This document shows, piece by piece, positions 1-11,428 of a stretch of DNA of 64,000 nt. The notes beneath the pieces are model-generated. The model was not told the origin of the DNA, made no database searches, and saw nothing but the letters and a program-made list of their open reading frames with translations. The position numbers and the translations under genes were made by a program. This DNA comes from Rhyacophila brunnea (lineage: Eukaryota > Arthropoda > Insecta > Trichoptera > Rhyacophilidae): positions 434,001 through 498,000 of the forward strand of contig JAGYXB010000696.1 in assembly GCA_022495005.1 (NCBI GenBank), given 5' to 3'. Positions within the stretch are counted from its first letter, which is position 1; every line of letters starts with the position of its first letter.

Positions 1-119
1 TTTATTTGGTCCGACTTCTCTTTCATCGCATCTCTTCTCCTGCGGACCACAACATATAACAATAAGTTTGTTGAATAAATCAAATACACTTTTTAGATCC
101 ATGGTTATGTTGGGTTACA

Positions 120-515
120 TATAAGTTGTATGCATGCAGTTCATCGTGTGACACTTATTCATGCGCCGCAGTACGTGAAACATGAGTTTGTATAACATTT
201 TATCAAATGACGACTTCTTCGTTGAACATTTCACCGTGGATTTATACGTATCTTACAAAACGTGGCGATAGTTTTCAAATAATACTGTTCCAATTGGATT
301 AACTTTAACCTAACCTAACCTAACCTAACCTAGCAAAGACATCTCATAAAATTTGCCACATGTTGTAGCATACGTACAAATATACTCCATGGTGAAATGT
401 TCAACGAATAACTCGTCATTTGATTAAATGTTACACGAACTCGTGTTTCACGTACTGCGGCGCACGAATAAGTGTCCTGCGGTGAACTGTTTACGTACAA
501 ATTTCCGGATACGGT
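120..515. repeat. Foldback element with telomere-like core
   Basis: Two arms of roughly 120-150 bases are imperfect reverse complements. The left arm (about 120-258) carries GACACTTATTC, GCGCCGCAGTACGTGAAAC and TTGAACATTTCACC. The right arm (about 353-515) carries the same blocks in reverse. Between them lies a short CCTAA-repeat tract. This is the layout of a palindromic MITE or foldback transposon. No coding capacity is seen, and target duplications could not be fixed with confidence. Its arms differ from those of the elements at 35368 and 40628, but the core is the same type. Confidence 0.75.
305..332. repeat. (CCTAA)n telomere-like tract
   Basis: About five tandem CCTAA units (TTAGG on the other strand), the canonical insect telomere repeat. 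The tract sits exactly between the arms of a foldback element, so it belongs to that element and does not mark a chromosome end. Confidence 0.85.
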
Positions 516-552
516 TATGTTGTTAGGTGCATGTATATTATAATATTATTTT

Positions 553-716
553 CAACACTATGACAAGCCATGAGACCCAATGACAGTAGTATAGTGAAAC
601 AGTATTATATTTAGTAATATATGAGAAACAATCACAAACACCCAGGATTTGAGAAAATCACATAAATATATTGTGACCGGATGAAAAATCAGCCCCTACG
701 CACTAGACTACGAGTG
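553..716 (-). mobile_element. SINE-A copy, head degraded
   Basis: Read on the minus strand this matches the copies at 22941, 32435 and 35025. It shares the block TGATTTTCTCAAATCCTGGG, a GTGATTGTTTC block and the tail near ACTGTCATTGGG. The tRNA-like head survives only as GTAGTCTAGTGCGTAGG; the box B half has been lost. tRNA-derived SINEs are transcribed by RNA polymerase III and are moved by LINE machinery. Confidence 0.65.
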
Positions 717-2955
717 CCGCATGCAACTGAGAAACGGTCAAGATGCATTGTAAGCGATTTAGAACGGTAATATCTGAAAATATTTACAATTACATCATAA
801 ACTGAGAAAATTTCATTGTATAACCATTAAGATTACAAATAAGAAAACTATAGAATGCATGCTTTATATTAGAAATAATTACAAGATAAAAAGATTTTTT
901 TATATAGCAACGTTTTTAAATTTTCTGTTGAATTATTATGCTCAATATGCTCAAATTTGTACTTGATATGAAGTAAATAAAAAACAAACAAACAAACAAA
1001 TATAGAATACTGAAATGTCATTTTGACATTTCACTTTGATTTCCATGGGCTAGGATCACCCCCTTAGCAACCAAAAAGAGTATTTTACCTTTAACGGATT
1101 TTTCTGAAATAACTTTCCATAAAAAACAGGATGAACTGAAAATGAACTCAATTCTGCTTCAAAATGGCTAAAAGTATTAAAAGAATGCATTGGCATCGTG
1201 TTCTGGTATATTCTAAAAGTTTCAAATGTCTAACTGGTCGGGAAGTTAGTTAAAAATCGATTGCAAGATTTGTACCGGATAAACAACCACAGGACAAACA
1301 CGAATAGGACCTAATAAAAACGTTGTAAAAAATCATAAAATGTTAGTTACTGACATGTCAAATGGCCATATATCTGCGTGTAACAAAACTTTGCACGAGA
1401 GCATTTTTTTCATAATTTTCATTTTTTGATCACCTGCATATCATACCACTCAGATAGATTATAATTAACACAATGATGCCGCTTTTTTACCTCGTGCCTA
1501 TTACCTATAACCCTGTATAGCTATGATACGTAGCATCTTAATATCAAGATTCAATAACTTTACTGTTTGTGACTTTTTAGCTTTGAGTTGAATCATATGG
1601 ATACACTGATACGACCGTATTACAAGCAATCAAGTTAGTGAGTTTGTACGGGCTTCCGCCCAAGTGTGAATATGAGCTTCGTACACTTATGGCATAATAT
1701 TATGGGTTCATTCACCATGACCGACCATCACACATTCTGCAACGATACACCAAAAATGATGCACACATTGTATGTGTAGGAAACAATCCGAAACATGACA
1801 TAAAGTCATATTTACTATTAAAGCAATAAATTTACTTTTATATATAGAAGATTTTCATATATATATATAGAATACTTTCACTATCGCTGAGTTAATAAAT
1901 TTACCTCTGAGGTACGAGTAGGTAAGTACTTATTAGTGCTGGGCATCGATGAAAGCAACCTCTTCTAATGCAGCATCCCTTTTATGAGATTTGAGATGCT
2001 CCGCTGAGAGATTTTCGAGATGCACCGCTTTGTATCGGTCAGTATTGATGCAACTTACTCATGCCGGGAGGTAATACCTTTACTACCTGACTACCAAAGA
2101 GATGCAAACGTATTATACAGGCTACACTATTGATATATTTTAGGAGACAGTAAATGCATTTCAATCATATTTTGATTAAAAACTGCTTCAAAGATATCCA
2201 TTGAATATATATTTGAGATGCATATTATTTATATTAATAATTGCATATTTTGTCTTTACAAGCATGCAATATGTTATATTTAATTTACTATGTATTTACT
2301 CATTAGTGATTTAAAATAAACTTAGCGCGAAATATATCATGGTGCATGTCGCGGAGTATCGCGTGACGTCACAGTAAGCTGCCGCTACGAGAGAAAAGTG
2401 TGTAATGTCGTTTTTCTTGGTGTTTAAATGTTATCAGACTGATACTCCCAGCCAGGAGCACATTTTGAACCTTTAAACAAACATTGTCAATTGGCAAAAT
2501 CTTCCGAAATCACCAAAACAACAATGAGGTCACCTCACTTTGAACTGCACTGTATTGACACCTGTATGACGTTTTGAACGTTTCTATCATATTCTACATG
2601 CCTACGCACTTTTGACTCGTGTCAAAATCATGTTGTTTGTTTTAAGTGGTTGGCACTATCTATTTTCTATAATAATACTGTCTATTAGCTATTGTCTACA
2701 GGTTTGGTTCTGTTCAAAATATTATCTATACGCAGAAACTGTTAAAATTTATTGAAATTATCATGAATAATTAATAATAATTCAAAATATTAATACATTA
2801 GAGTTGAAACTCTCTATAATTGAATTAAGAGAGGTGGTGATCGTTCAATTCTGCATAATGACGAAACCATAGACTAAATTTGTCGCCGTAACAGCGTGAC
2901 AGTGACGTGACATGCATCTCAATTTGATCACAACTACACTATACCTTACACTGTA
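717..2955. other. A+T-rich stretch without genes
   Basis: No supported gene. A short AAAC microsatellite lies near 980-1000 and a TA tract near 1855-1870. A perfect TGACGTCA (CRE-type palindrome) lies at 2364-2371 in a small GC-richer patch at about 2335-2400. A stretch at 1937-2095 begins like a hAT terminus (TGCTGGGCATCGATG), but no partner end was found. Confidence 0.5.
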
Positions 2956-2959
2956 TTAA

Positions 2960-3335
2960 TGCTCGAAGGTGGCGAGTCCAATAAACAATCAGATTGTTAG
3001 ATAATCGTTTATATTTTACAGGTGACGAATATAGACAGCTTACAGCTTAGAATATTCAAGAAGATTAGTTAATTGAATAATTAAATAACTAGACAAACAT
3101 AAATGTTATTCCAACATCTCTGACGAGAGTCCGAGTCCAATTGGCTTACCTGAAACTTCAGATGAGCGGCAAGAGATGATCCATCGTCACCTCCTCTCGT
3201 TTATTGACGGCTTTCTCCTTTATCGATCACCGTTAAAATACAGATTCCATGTGTTTTTCTTAGAAATGGCTCACTTTGCAAAACATTGTCTCACCGGGTA
3301 GTCTATTATGAACCTAATGTACCTAATCAATTTTT
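2960..3335. repeat. Dispersed repeat A, copy 1
   Basis: About 90% identical over its length to 4044-4400. Both copies begin TGCTCGAAGGTGGCGAGTCC immediately after a TTAA, and both run through CACCTCCTCTCGTTTATTGA to TCACCGGGTAGTCTATTATG. No inverted termini and no open frame were seen. This copy abuts the MITE that starts at 3340. Confidence 0.8.
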
Positions 3336-3339
3336 TTAA

Positions 3340-4039
3340 ACGATACCTACATGTTCAAACACGCGCGTTAACATCATTTTACTTCCCACTTCAATTATAG
3401 TTTGTCGATTTATGGCTACGGTCGTATGTTGTAGCTTAACCACTGGGGAATGCCAAAAGAAATGGCGTATAAAAAACACTACCTTATTCTTAGGTCAATA
3501 ATTATTATAAAGCAATCATTATTCGTAGGATGTTTATCACACTTGAATGGTCAAAGACATAGCTTTTAATTAGTATCTTTAGAATTATCTTCAAATATGT
3601 TAATCTTGCCCATTTTTTAATAATAAAATCATAATAATAAAGTCAAATTTGGGATCACAGAGATTATCAATATATTTTTTTATCGTAAATATTTCACTAT
3701 AATAATGTCAATATAAATTATACTGATGGTTTTATAAATGCGTTTAAAAATTAATAAACGTAAAAAATCTTAACACCACTGCACATTTATGTACTGAAAT
3801 ATGACTATATTCTAAAACGAACGAATAGAACGAATTCTAGAGCGAGAGATTTAAAAGAATACTATTTTATGTAATAAAAATACTTAATGCAGTCATCAAA
3901 TGTTTAAAATAAATATAAAAGATAATAAGGCTTCAAAATTATATAAATAGATTATCTACAACGTTTAAGGTATGTCCAGGATCATGCTTTGAAAATAGAA
4001 CAAAAGCTCCATTTTGACCTACGCTGAGCATGTTCCCAC
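3340..4039. mobile_element. TTAA-flanked MITE D, copy 1
   Basis: About 700 bases, closely similar to 10758-11424 over the whole length; both contain the block around GGCTACGGTCGTATGTTGTAGC. TTAA lies at 3336-3339 and 4040-4043. The right end reads GACCTACGCTGAGCATGTTCCC. The G-run expected at the left end by comparison with 10758 is missing here. It has no coding capacity, so it would depend on a transposase supplied elsewhere. A TTAA target would suggest piggyBac-like machinery, but a TA target cannot be excluded. Confidence 0.7.
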
Positions 4040-4043
4040 TTAA

Positions 4044-4400
4044 TGCTCGAAGGTGGCGAGTCCAATAAACAATCAAATTGTTAGATAATCGTTTATATTT
4101 TACAGGTGACGAATATAGACAGCTTACAGCTCACAATATTCAAGAAGATAAATTAATTAATTAACTAGACAAACATAAATGTTTATCCGACGTCTCCGAC
4201 GAGAGACCGAGTCCAATTGCCTTACCTGAAACTTCAGATGAGTGGCAAGAGACAATTCATCGTCACCTCCTCTCGTTTATTGACTGTTATTTATCTATCA
4301 CCGTTAAAATGCAGATTCCATGAGTTTTTCTTAGAAATGGCTCACTTTGCCAAACATTTTCTCACCGGGTAGTCTATTATGAATCTATTATGAATCTATT
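4044..4400. repeat. Dispersed repeat A, copy 2
   Basis: Second copy of the repeat at 2960-3335, again starting directly after TTAA. It differs mainly by small deletions around 4150 and 4285. Its 3' end carries three tandem TCTATTATGAA units, whereas copy 1 has one. Confidence 0.8.
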
Positions 4401-4405
4401 ATGAA
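4371..4405. repeat. Tandem 11-mer, three units
   Basis: TCTATTATGAA is repeated three times in direct tandem at the 3' end of repeat A copy 2. The sister copy at about 3302 has a single unit, so this is a local expansion. Confidence 0.85.
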
Positions 4406-4533
4406 TGATAATTAACTCAAAATACCTAAGTTATCAATATTTGGAACCAGCCAACGATATTCAGTATTTCAATACGTCATACTTAAGATGTCTAATAAAA
4501 GATCAATCAAAATGATTCAGTAAGTATTGTAAG

Positions 4534-4809
4534 GGCGGACAACCTCAGCGTAGATCAAAATGGAGCTTTTATTGCATTTTCAAAGCATGATCCTAAAACA
4601 TTAGAGCAAGAGGTTTAAAAGAATACTATTTTATGTAATAAAAATACTTTATGATGCAGTCATCAAATGTTTAAAATAAATATAAAGGATAATAAGGCTT
4701 CAAAATTATATAAATAGATTATCTACAACGTGTAAGGAATGTCCAGGATCATGGTTTGAAAATGCAATAAAAGCTCCATTTTGACCTACGCTGAGCATGT
4801 TCCCCCTTA
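4534..4809. mobile_element. Short MITE D with ~60-base inverted termini
   Basis: An internally deleted relative of the MITE at 3340-4039. Its left end (CTCAGCGTAGATCAAAATGG and on to TTTTCAAAGCATGATCC) is the reverse complement of its right end (ending CGCTGAGCATGTTCCCCC). The inverted repeats are about 60 bases. The middle matches the last ~200 bases of the longer copies. TTAA is intact on the right; on the left it reads GTAA. The extended termini make this the clearest definition of the family ends. Confidence 0.8.
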
Positions 4810-4879
4810 AGGTTTGAAAAAAAACGGTTAAAACATATTGTAACCAAATTTATTTATTTAATATATCTACCCTGTTGGA

Positions 4880-5140
4880 GATAACATTATGTATAGTTGT
4901 GGTACATTTAATCCCACATCTTATCACCCCCATTCGGTGGTAGCAATCCCCGGCTTCGTCATAGAGCCGGCGACGCAAACGAGCGGCAGAAGCCTCTGCG
5001 GAAAGCAGAATGAATCCGTCGTCCGGTGCCAGGGGGCCTGTCCTCCAAAGCACACGGACGAAAGAAAGAAATAACACAAGACAAGTAAAATTAAAACCAA
5101 AACAAAGGCAATGAATGCGGCGAAGGTTGGGAGGATGGGG
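4880..5140. other. GC-rich patch, possible repeat fragment
   Basis: A GC-richer island in A+T-rich DNA. The minus strand is open in two overlapping frames; one includes ASAARLRRRLYDEAGDC and another has a hydrophobic run. The block TTCTGCTTTCCGCAG (minus strand, near 5000) recurs at about 25475-25490, which suggests a shared repeat and not a unique gene. I do not recognise a protein family. Confidence 0.3.
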
Positions 5141-6003
5141 AAGGATAATAGAGATGACGCAGAGACAACTGAGTACTGTATTTTATACAATGGTGGAGTC
5201 ATAACATTATGAAAAAAAAATAGATTTATGAAGTAGAAAACTACAACTTAAGAGCTTTTTGCTACTAGAGTTAAATAATTCATGACCTATTTATAAACAT
5301 GTTTTTGGTTTGCTATTTGATAGTGAAATGTAAAATTGGTATAGTGTATTTTTATAAATTTTGGTTTTGATATATTGCATATCCTAGAATAGTATCATCA
5401 TAATAATATGATTGAATTAATATATCACTAATAATAATTAATATGTAAATAATTTGATATTTTTTAAATCTTGCCCACTCCACGCACAACTTTGTTAGAT
5501 GAGCATTCATAAGTCATCAACAGAGACAATATAATATTTTTTAAGTTATGAGAGACAAAAGTTTCTCTGTTGATCCAATAATACTATCAAATAATGTGTT
5601 TAAATTTATAGTAATCAATAAACAAAAAAAAATCGGTGTGTGTACTTATGTACGCGTGTTAGAAGTTATACTTTCTTTGGCGTAACATAACAAAAAAAAA
5701 ACTTGTGATAACCTAGATTCTTTGACTAGCTCTTAATTATCTTGTTAAATTACACACTCAAGAAAAGGGACCGCTTATTGGAACGTCGTTCGTTTATTTC
5801 TATACACTTTAACTTATATTACTAAATTATATAATTATTTATCGTTGTTTTTATTTTTAAAGCAACAAATGCCACTATGACGTTTGATAGTTTGTTTACG
5901 TAAGGAATTGCAAATGGCCGACAATCATAAATTTGCTGTCTAGGCAACGGAACAATTCTAAACTATAATATTATACTGTATAATCGTTACGATTGCAGTA
6001 TCA
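5141..6003. other. No gene seen
   Basis: Strongly A+T-rich with poly-A runs. No coding frame, repeat partner or RNA gene could be supported. Confidence 0.5.
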
Positions 6004-6076
6004 TGCTGTGGCGTAATGGCAGTGCGTTCGGCTGATTACCGAACAATCGATGGTTCGAATCCAATCGAGTTCGTTT
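6004..6076 (+). tRNA. tRNA-like sequence (tRNA pseudogene or SINE head)
   Basis: It contains a box A-like TGGCGTAATGGCAGTGCG, a five-pair anticodon stem (TTCGG/CCGAA) around a seven-base loop with GAT at the anticodon position, and a perfect box B GGTTCGAATCC. The two acceptor halves do not pair and the T stem has lost a base, so it is not a functional tRNA. A GAT-anticodon isoleucine tRNA would also be unusual in an animal nucleus. A degenerate SINE head or tRNA pseudogene fits best. Confidence 0.55.
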
Positions 6077-6799
6077 ATTTTTGTGTAAAAAAAATAAATT
6101 ATGTGTTACATGTCACACGCCAAAAATACACTCTGATCTGATTTTCCAAACTCGCCTAAAGAAGTATAACTTCAAAAAATACTTCTTCATAATGACACTG
6201 ATATTAAAGAATAAATTATCACATAAAAGTAGATTGTATCCAAATTACATTATATGGAACGTTCTATTGTATTTTTAAAGCTTGCGTTAAATTAGTATCA
6301 GATTTTCGGAATAATGAATTTTAAAATTGGAAAAACGGAAACGAAATTGGTTACATAGAAAAATACTCCTTACAAGTTTAATAAATAAGGTACCTACATT
6401 AGTTTTCCGTATGCTTATAATATAATATTTTAAAATATTTGAATAAAAATCATTCGATTCATCTTGACTCCACCCATGTTTCAGAACAACGCTATTTCTC
6501 TGGAGGGATAAGAAACTGTTTGGCCAGTTAAACAAACTGAGATTCGGAAAATTTGACCGTCTAATTTTCTTTCGTAAAACTCTTTCAAAGATTGATGCAA
6601 TAATTATCTTCTACTCTCACTTACCTTTGTTAAGATTATGCTGAGAAAACGTCTGATTGACGTATGAATGGGCACATTTAATATAATAATATGAGACAAT
6701 AAATAAATCTCACATTTAATAATTATATTATAGATCTCCGAGGGCATCAGAGCCACTTTAGATAGTGGAGAGTGTGATCGTCATCAATAAAAATACACA
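6077..6799. other. No gene seen
   Basis: A+T-rich sequence. Open frames of 65-82 codons occur on both strands, but their composition is that of random A+T-rich DNA. Confidence 0.5.
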
Positions 6800-6807
6800 A
6801 TCTCAAA

Positions 6808-7869
6808 GAGAGGTTCCCAACCCAAAGGTCGCGCACCCAGGGAAGTCATAAGGTGTTTTCTAGGAGGTCGCCAACTGCTACTACTTATTAAACTGAAAAA
6901 AAATATTGATACAATATTGACTTTCTCTTAAATATGCTTACATACTGCAGTTTAAATGCTAGAACATATAAATATTTGGCCACGTATTTTTTTCAACATA
7001 TGTGATGTAAATGAGAACTCTGCCATTCTTGCTAGTATTAATTTGTGTGTCCCTGATAGCGATCTTAGAAATTGGGAGTATCAGTTATTTGTTCTCCCAA
7101 GGTCCAAAACTAACCAACCATTGGTGATGCTAATTGGAAGGGCAATAACTCTTTTAAACCAAATCGCTTCGAATGTTGATATATTCCACATACGTGTGAA
7201 TGAGTATATGATGCGCGTTGTTTAATAAATTCTTAAAATAGGGTCCACTTATCTCATTCGGTGTACTTCCATGCTTTATAATTATTTACTTTTTATACTG
7301 TTTTTGTGATACTGCATATATTTCTTTCTTCTTTACACTGTTTTAATATTATTTCTTTGCTTTTAAACGGCATGTTGTGAACGTCTTCAATTTATAATTT
7401 GCAATGTTCACCGTATGTTTAAAAAAAACTTCAAATTTTAAATATCAACTTTTAGGTCAAAATTTCGTATATATTATATATTTATATTATTAATATTGTT
7501 TAAAACGTTTGTAAATATATGTATTCATGTGTTGGTCCGTCGACCATTAGAGAATTCAGCTATGAGTAGGAACAAACGGTTTGTGTATAAAAATGAAATG
7601 AATAATAAAACAAACACTAAAACCGACTATTCAAGACACTATACAACGTGTATTATTTGATCGTAAACAGACAGAGACTCTAACTACAGTGATGTGATGA
7701 TGTATAACAACCGATAAATAAAGTGTAATGATTGTGAATTAGCATTGTAAACATTCATAGACCACGTGAGAACATATGTAATGTTTGATAATATTCACAA
7801 TAGGTATGACTATTTTTAATGTGTCGGTTTTTCGGCTATATCATGACACGAAAGGATTGAAAACCTGTG
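6808..7869. mobile_element. Probable decayed hAT-type element
   Basis: The left end reads GAGAGGTTCCCAACCCAAAGG. The right end, reverse-complemented, reads CACAGGTTTTCAATCCTTTCG, so both share AGGTTYYCAAYCC, typical of hAT termini. Flanking octamers ATCTCAAA (6800-6807) and ATCTATGA (7870-7877) match at five of eight positions, consistent with an eroded 8-base target duplication. An 89-codon frame at 6956-7225 inside it is not recognisable. The call rests on the ends alone. Confidence 0.45.
7015..7205. repeat. Dispersed repeat W, copy 1
   Basis: Shares blocks in the same order with 59748-59935: AACTCTGCCATTCTTGCT, GGAAGGGCAATAA, TTTAAACCAAATCG and GATATATTCCACA. It lies within the hAT-like element, so it may be part of that element's interior. 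Confidence 0.6.
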
Positions 7870-9690
7870 ATCTATGAGAATTAAATAAAATATGCAAGTA
7901 AAAAGTAAATGTCCATCTTTGTTTCTAACGGAGCATGTGGGCTTCCACAAAGGCACTGGATCAAATAAAAATTTAAAAACAACATATTTTTTTTAATAAT
8001 AAGAAATAGCTAAAATAAATAATTTTTTATAAAATTCAGAAAGCGGTCATATTATTTATGATATCATTGACTTTGAAAGTGAAAATTATATTAATGTACT
8101 GTTTTAAAAGATAAATTATTGTTGGTCTATCATCTAATCCAAATCATGTTTAACTTCAAGTAAAAAGTGATAAACATCCAGTATCAAAACTGGCAGTGAT
8201 CCATCACCAAAATTGGGAATTTTTTGTCTAGGCACGATCTTTCAATATGAGTCTTGCCCAACGCGGACCTCCTTCGCAAAAATGTAATTTTACGGAGTTA
8301 ATATCTAATTTTTAGTTTTTAAGTCATGGGGGTTCACATCTTCTCTTTCTCTTACTTCTGTTGTAGCAGGCCGTGATTAATGTACCTAATCCATTGCATT
8401 TTTATGCCATACTGGATCGAGCTTACATTATCAAAATAATATGCGATTTTTATCAGATACGGGATTTAGAATCTACATCCACAATTTCAAATCTGGATGT
8501 ACTACATAAAACAGCAACAATTTTTTCAAGAAGAATGTGAATATCTTAATAGTGCACTATAAAAATTCAATCCAGCATTTTTCTTAACGTTGATTTACAT
8601 TCGCCAAAAATAAAAATAAAAACACACGGCTGTGAAAAACTTTTGTCGAGCGTGTTTTATGCCAGAGGTTTTACGGAGGGGGTGTAAGAGTAGGAGTTAA
8701 GGAGGGGTTAGGGTGGTTGATGCGAGAGAAACTAGTCGCCGCTATAAATTAGGCAAAATGAAAGACAAATCGTGGTCTGCAACGGTGATTAAGGATTGCG
8801 GACTTTGCAAGAGCGTCAACCATTGAAAAATGCACTGCACTATGAAAGATTGGCTTCCTTTTCCATGTACCACCAGTATGCACCAAGGCTTTGTTAGTGT
8901 TAATGTTGTCCCTTTTTCATCTTTTTTTTTATATTGTGTGTGAGCAAATAATGCTTTTCTCTTTGTAAAAAGAGCAACACTGAATCATGAACGAAGAAAA
9001 AACATCATCATCATATTCTATTCAAATGATTAAAATCATTTTCTTTTTAGTACATTTATAAACAGATTAATATATTTTTTTTTTTATTCGAAACATACAA
9101 AAATTAGAGTTTTTTTTTAAAAATCTTATATTAGAAAAAAATCTAGATAAGAGACGCAAATATAACAGTTTTTCTACATTTAAGAATGTTCATAATAACA
9201 TTTTACCAGCGCCGAATATCTTCGATTAAGTTAGTAATGTCATTTACCTATAATCATCACAAATAAAATTACATCCTGATTGATGAAATTTGAAGTATCT
9301 CTAATAAATAATTTTCATGAATTATAATACACGGATTCATAATATCTTAGAGACAAAAGCATTATTGCCGAGACCCACTCGGTCTAACCTCGTCCTGAAA
9401 ATTTTCTAAGAAGTATGTTGGTTTTTCAAAATCATGTTTTTCTACAAATTATTACGTTTTGATTTAATACTTACATTTTAAATTTATTATAGTTGCTATT
9501 GATTTAAGCTAACATAACATATTATCAAAAAAAAAAGATTACAATGCCTGAATGTCGTCATCCCTGAGGTCATAAAAAATTAATTAAAATACATACATAA
9601 ATTTAATTGGACATGTTTATTTAAGGGTTATCAGGATTATTAATATTATTATAAATGTTGCGTTTTCTAGTTTGTAATGAAGCCCAGTAA
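7870..9690. other. No gene seen; G-rich patch
   Basis: A+T-rich, with no supported gene. At 8670-8720 a G-rich run (GGAGGGGG, GGAGGGG, TTAGGG, TGG) could form a quadruplex. A TATAAAT lies near 8743, followed by an unconvincing 22-codon frame. Confidence 0.4.
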
Positions 9691-9696
9691 ATGGCC

Positions 9697-9965
9697 AATA
9701 TCTTGAGGGCGCGAAGACTTAGATGGACAGGTCACATTGTTAGAAGCGATCAATCTAGAATTCTCCAGAAAGTTTATGAAGGAATGCTTTCAGGCAGTCT
9801 ACTCCTGAGCCGCCTCTAGAAGATATGAGTGGATAACATCAAGGGGACCCAGTTATGCTAAATATGACTGACTGGACAGAGAGAGCTCGGGATAAAGAGA
9901 GCTTCCTGAAGAACGATTATGCAGTCAGCCATAGACCTTTGGTCTGTAGTGCCTGTGCTTAAGTA
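9697..9965 (+). pseudogene. Non-LTR retrotransposon C-terminal remnant
   Basis: The plus strand reads ILRARRLRWTGHIVRSDQ, the conserved region after the reverse transcriptase in many insect non-LTR elements (RRLRWxGHVxR). After several stops come ARDKESFLKNDYAV and a final HRPLVCSAC, resembling the usual AxDRxxWRxxVxxA ending. The reverse transcriptase and endonuclease are absent, so this is a 5'-truncated fragment broken by stops and shifts. It is non-functional. Confidence 0.7.
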
Positions 9966-10753
9966 AATTAGAAAAAGTATTTTGTATTAAAACATTGAAT
10001 TAAAATAAATCCATTTTTAAGATTTTACTTTGTGTATGACCCCAATATAATATAAAATTTACCTACAATATGGCTTCATAATAAATTGTTGAAAATCAAT
10101 TAAAATTAAAAGCGATTATCTAGTTGTAATCATAATAATTTATTATATTATTATTTTCTCAAAAAATAGCGCACACGATATTAATAATATGATTAAATTA
10201 TGTTATTAATTATTATAATTAAGTATCAGTTTATTGAATAATACAATACGTATTGATTTATTATATTTGGTAAATTCAATATGAATAATCTTAGTAGTTG
10301 CGAAAAAAAAGTAGAAGTAAATTTTACAAAGTTTCCACTACAGCTTAACAGTGCTGCCTAATTATTTTTCAGACGAGCTTTGCTAATAAAGTGTCTCCGT
10401 ACATTGCAAGCTGCAGAGCTTTTTTGTTTATTCTTGTTTTTTTGTATTACACTCCCCGCTACGTAAAAGTTCATTCTTTTCTTTAGTGAAAGAGCTTGAC
10501 GAATAACAAATACAAAACAAGTCATGCTAGATTTAAAAAATCTGTTTGAGCTTTTCAAACATTGTTATTATTTTACTTAGCATGAGTTTTGCGAGAATTG
10601 TACTATAACATATACTTTCTTTGTAACAAAAAAATATGTACATTATGATTTTTTAAAAAAGCCTATGTACATATTACATTATAACATTATAACATCATGC
10701 ATTAATACAGAATACCTCTAATTATGTTATAATACGATATATTCTTTTTGTTC
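9966..10753. other. No gene seen
   Basis: Very A+T-rich. Nothing supportable. Confidence 0.5.
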
Positions 10754-10757
10754 TTAA

Positions 10758-11424
10758 GGGGGGACGTGCGCCGCGAACGCGCGTTACCGTGATGTTACTC
10801 CCTATTCATTTATCGTTTGTCAATTAATGGCTACGGCCGTATGTTGTAGCTTAACTACTGGGAAATGCCAATAGAATTGGCGTATTTCAAAAAAAAACTA
10901 CCTTATTTTTAGGTCTATAATTATTATAAAGCAAACATTATTCGTTGAATGGTCAAAGACATAGCTTATAATTAGTATCTTTAGAATTATCTTCAAATGT
11001 GTAAATCCTGCTCATTTTTTGAATAATAAAATGCCTAATTATTGTCAAATTTGGGATCACAAAGATTATAAAATATATTTTTTTATCGTAAATATGTCAC
11101 TATATAATGTTAGCAATTATTTTACTAATGGTTTTGTTAATGCGTTTAAAAATTAATAAATCTAAAAAATATTAACACCACTGCACATGGATGTACTGAA
11201 ATATGACTATATTCTAAAACATTAGAGCGAGAGGTTTAAAAGAATACTATTTTATGTAATAAAAATACTTTATACAGTCATCAAATGTTTAAAATAAATA
11301 TATAGGATGATTAGGCTTTAAAATTATATAAATAGATTATCTACAACGTTTAAGGAATGTCCAGGTTCATGCTTTGAAAATAGCATAAAATATCCATTTT
11401 TACCTACGCCGAGCATGTGGGCCG
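10758..11424. mobile_element. TTAA-flanked MITE D, copy 2
   Basis: A 667-base copy of the family seen at 3340 and 4534, with TTAA on both sides (10754-10757 and 11425-11428). The left terminus is GGGGGGACGTGCGCC. The right terminus, reverse-complemented, is CGGCCCACATGCTCGGCG. The inner sequence matches copy 1 closely. There is no coding frame. This is the only long copy standing alone and it defines the full unit. Confidence 0.75.
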
Positions 11425-11428
11425 TTAA

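Noticed and set aside
305..332. A chromosome end or interstitial telomere
   Set aside because: Only about five CCTAA units, placed in the loop of a foldback element; the same layout recurs at 35.4 and 40.7 kb.
1937..2095. hAT element starting TGCTGGGCATCGATG
   Set aside because: No matching right end and no octamer duplication were found.
4850..5202. Two overlapping minus-strand frames of 75 and 92 codons, one with a hydrophobic stretch
   Set aside because: Both depend on a locally GC-rich composition, overlap each other and an opposite-strand frame, and match no family I know. Kept only as an unassigned patch.
6004..6076. Functional isoleucine tRNA
   Set aside because: Acceptor halves do not pair, the T stem is one base short and the anticodon would be GAT, which is unusual for animal nuclear tRNAs.
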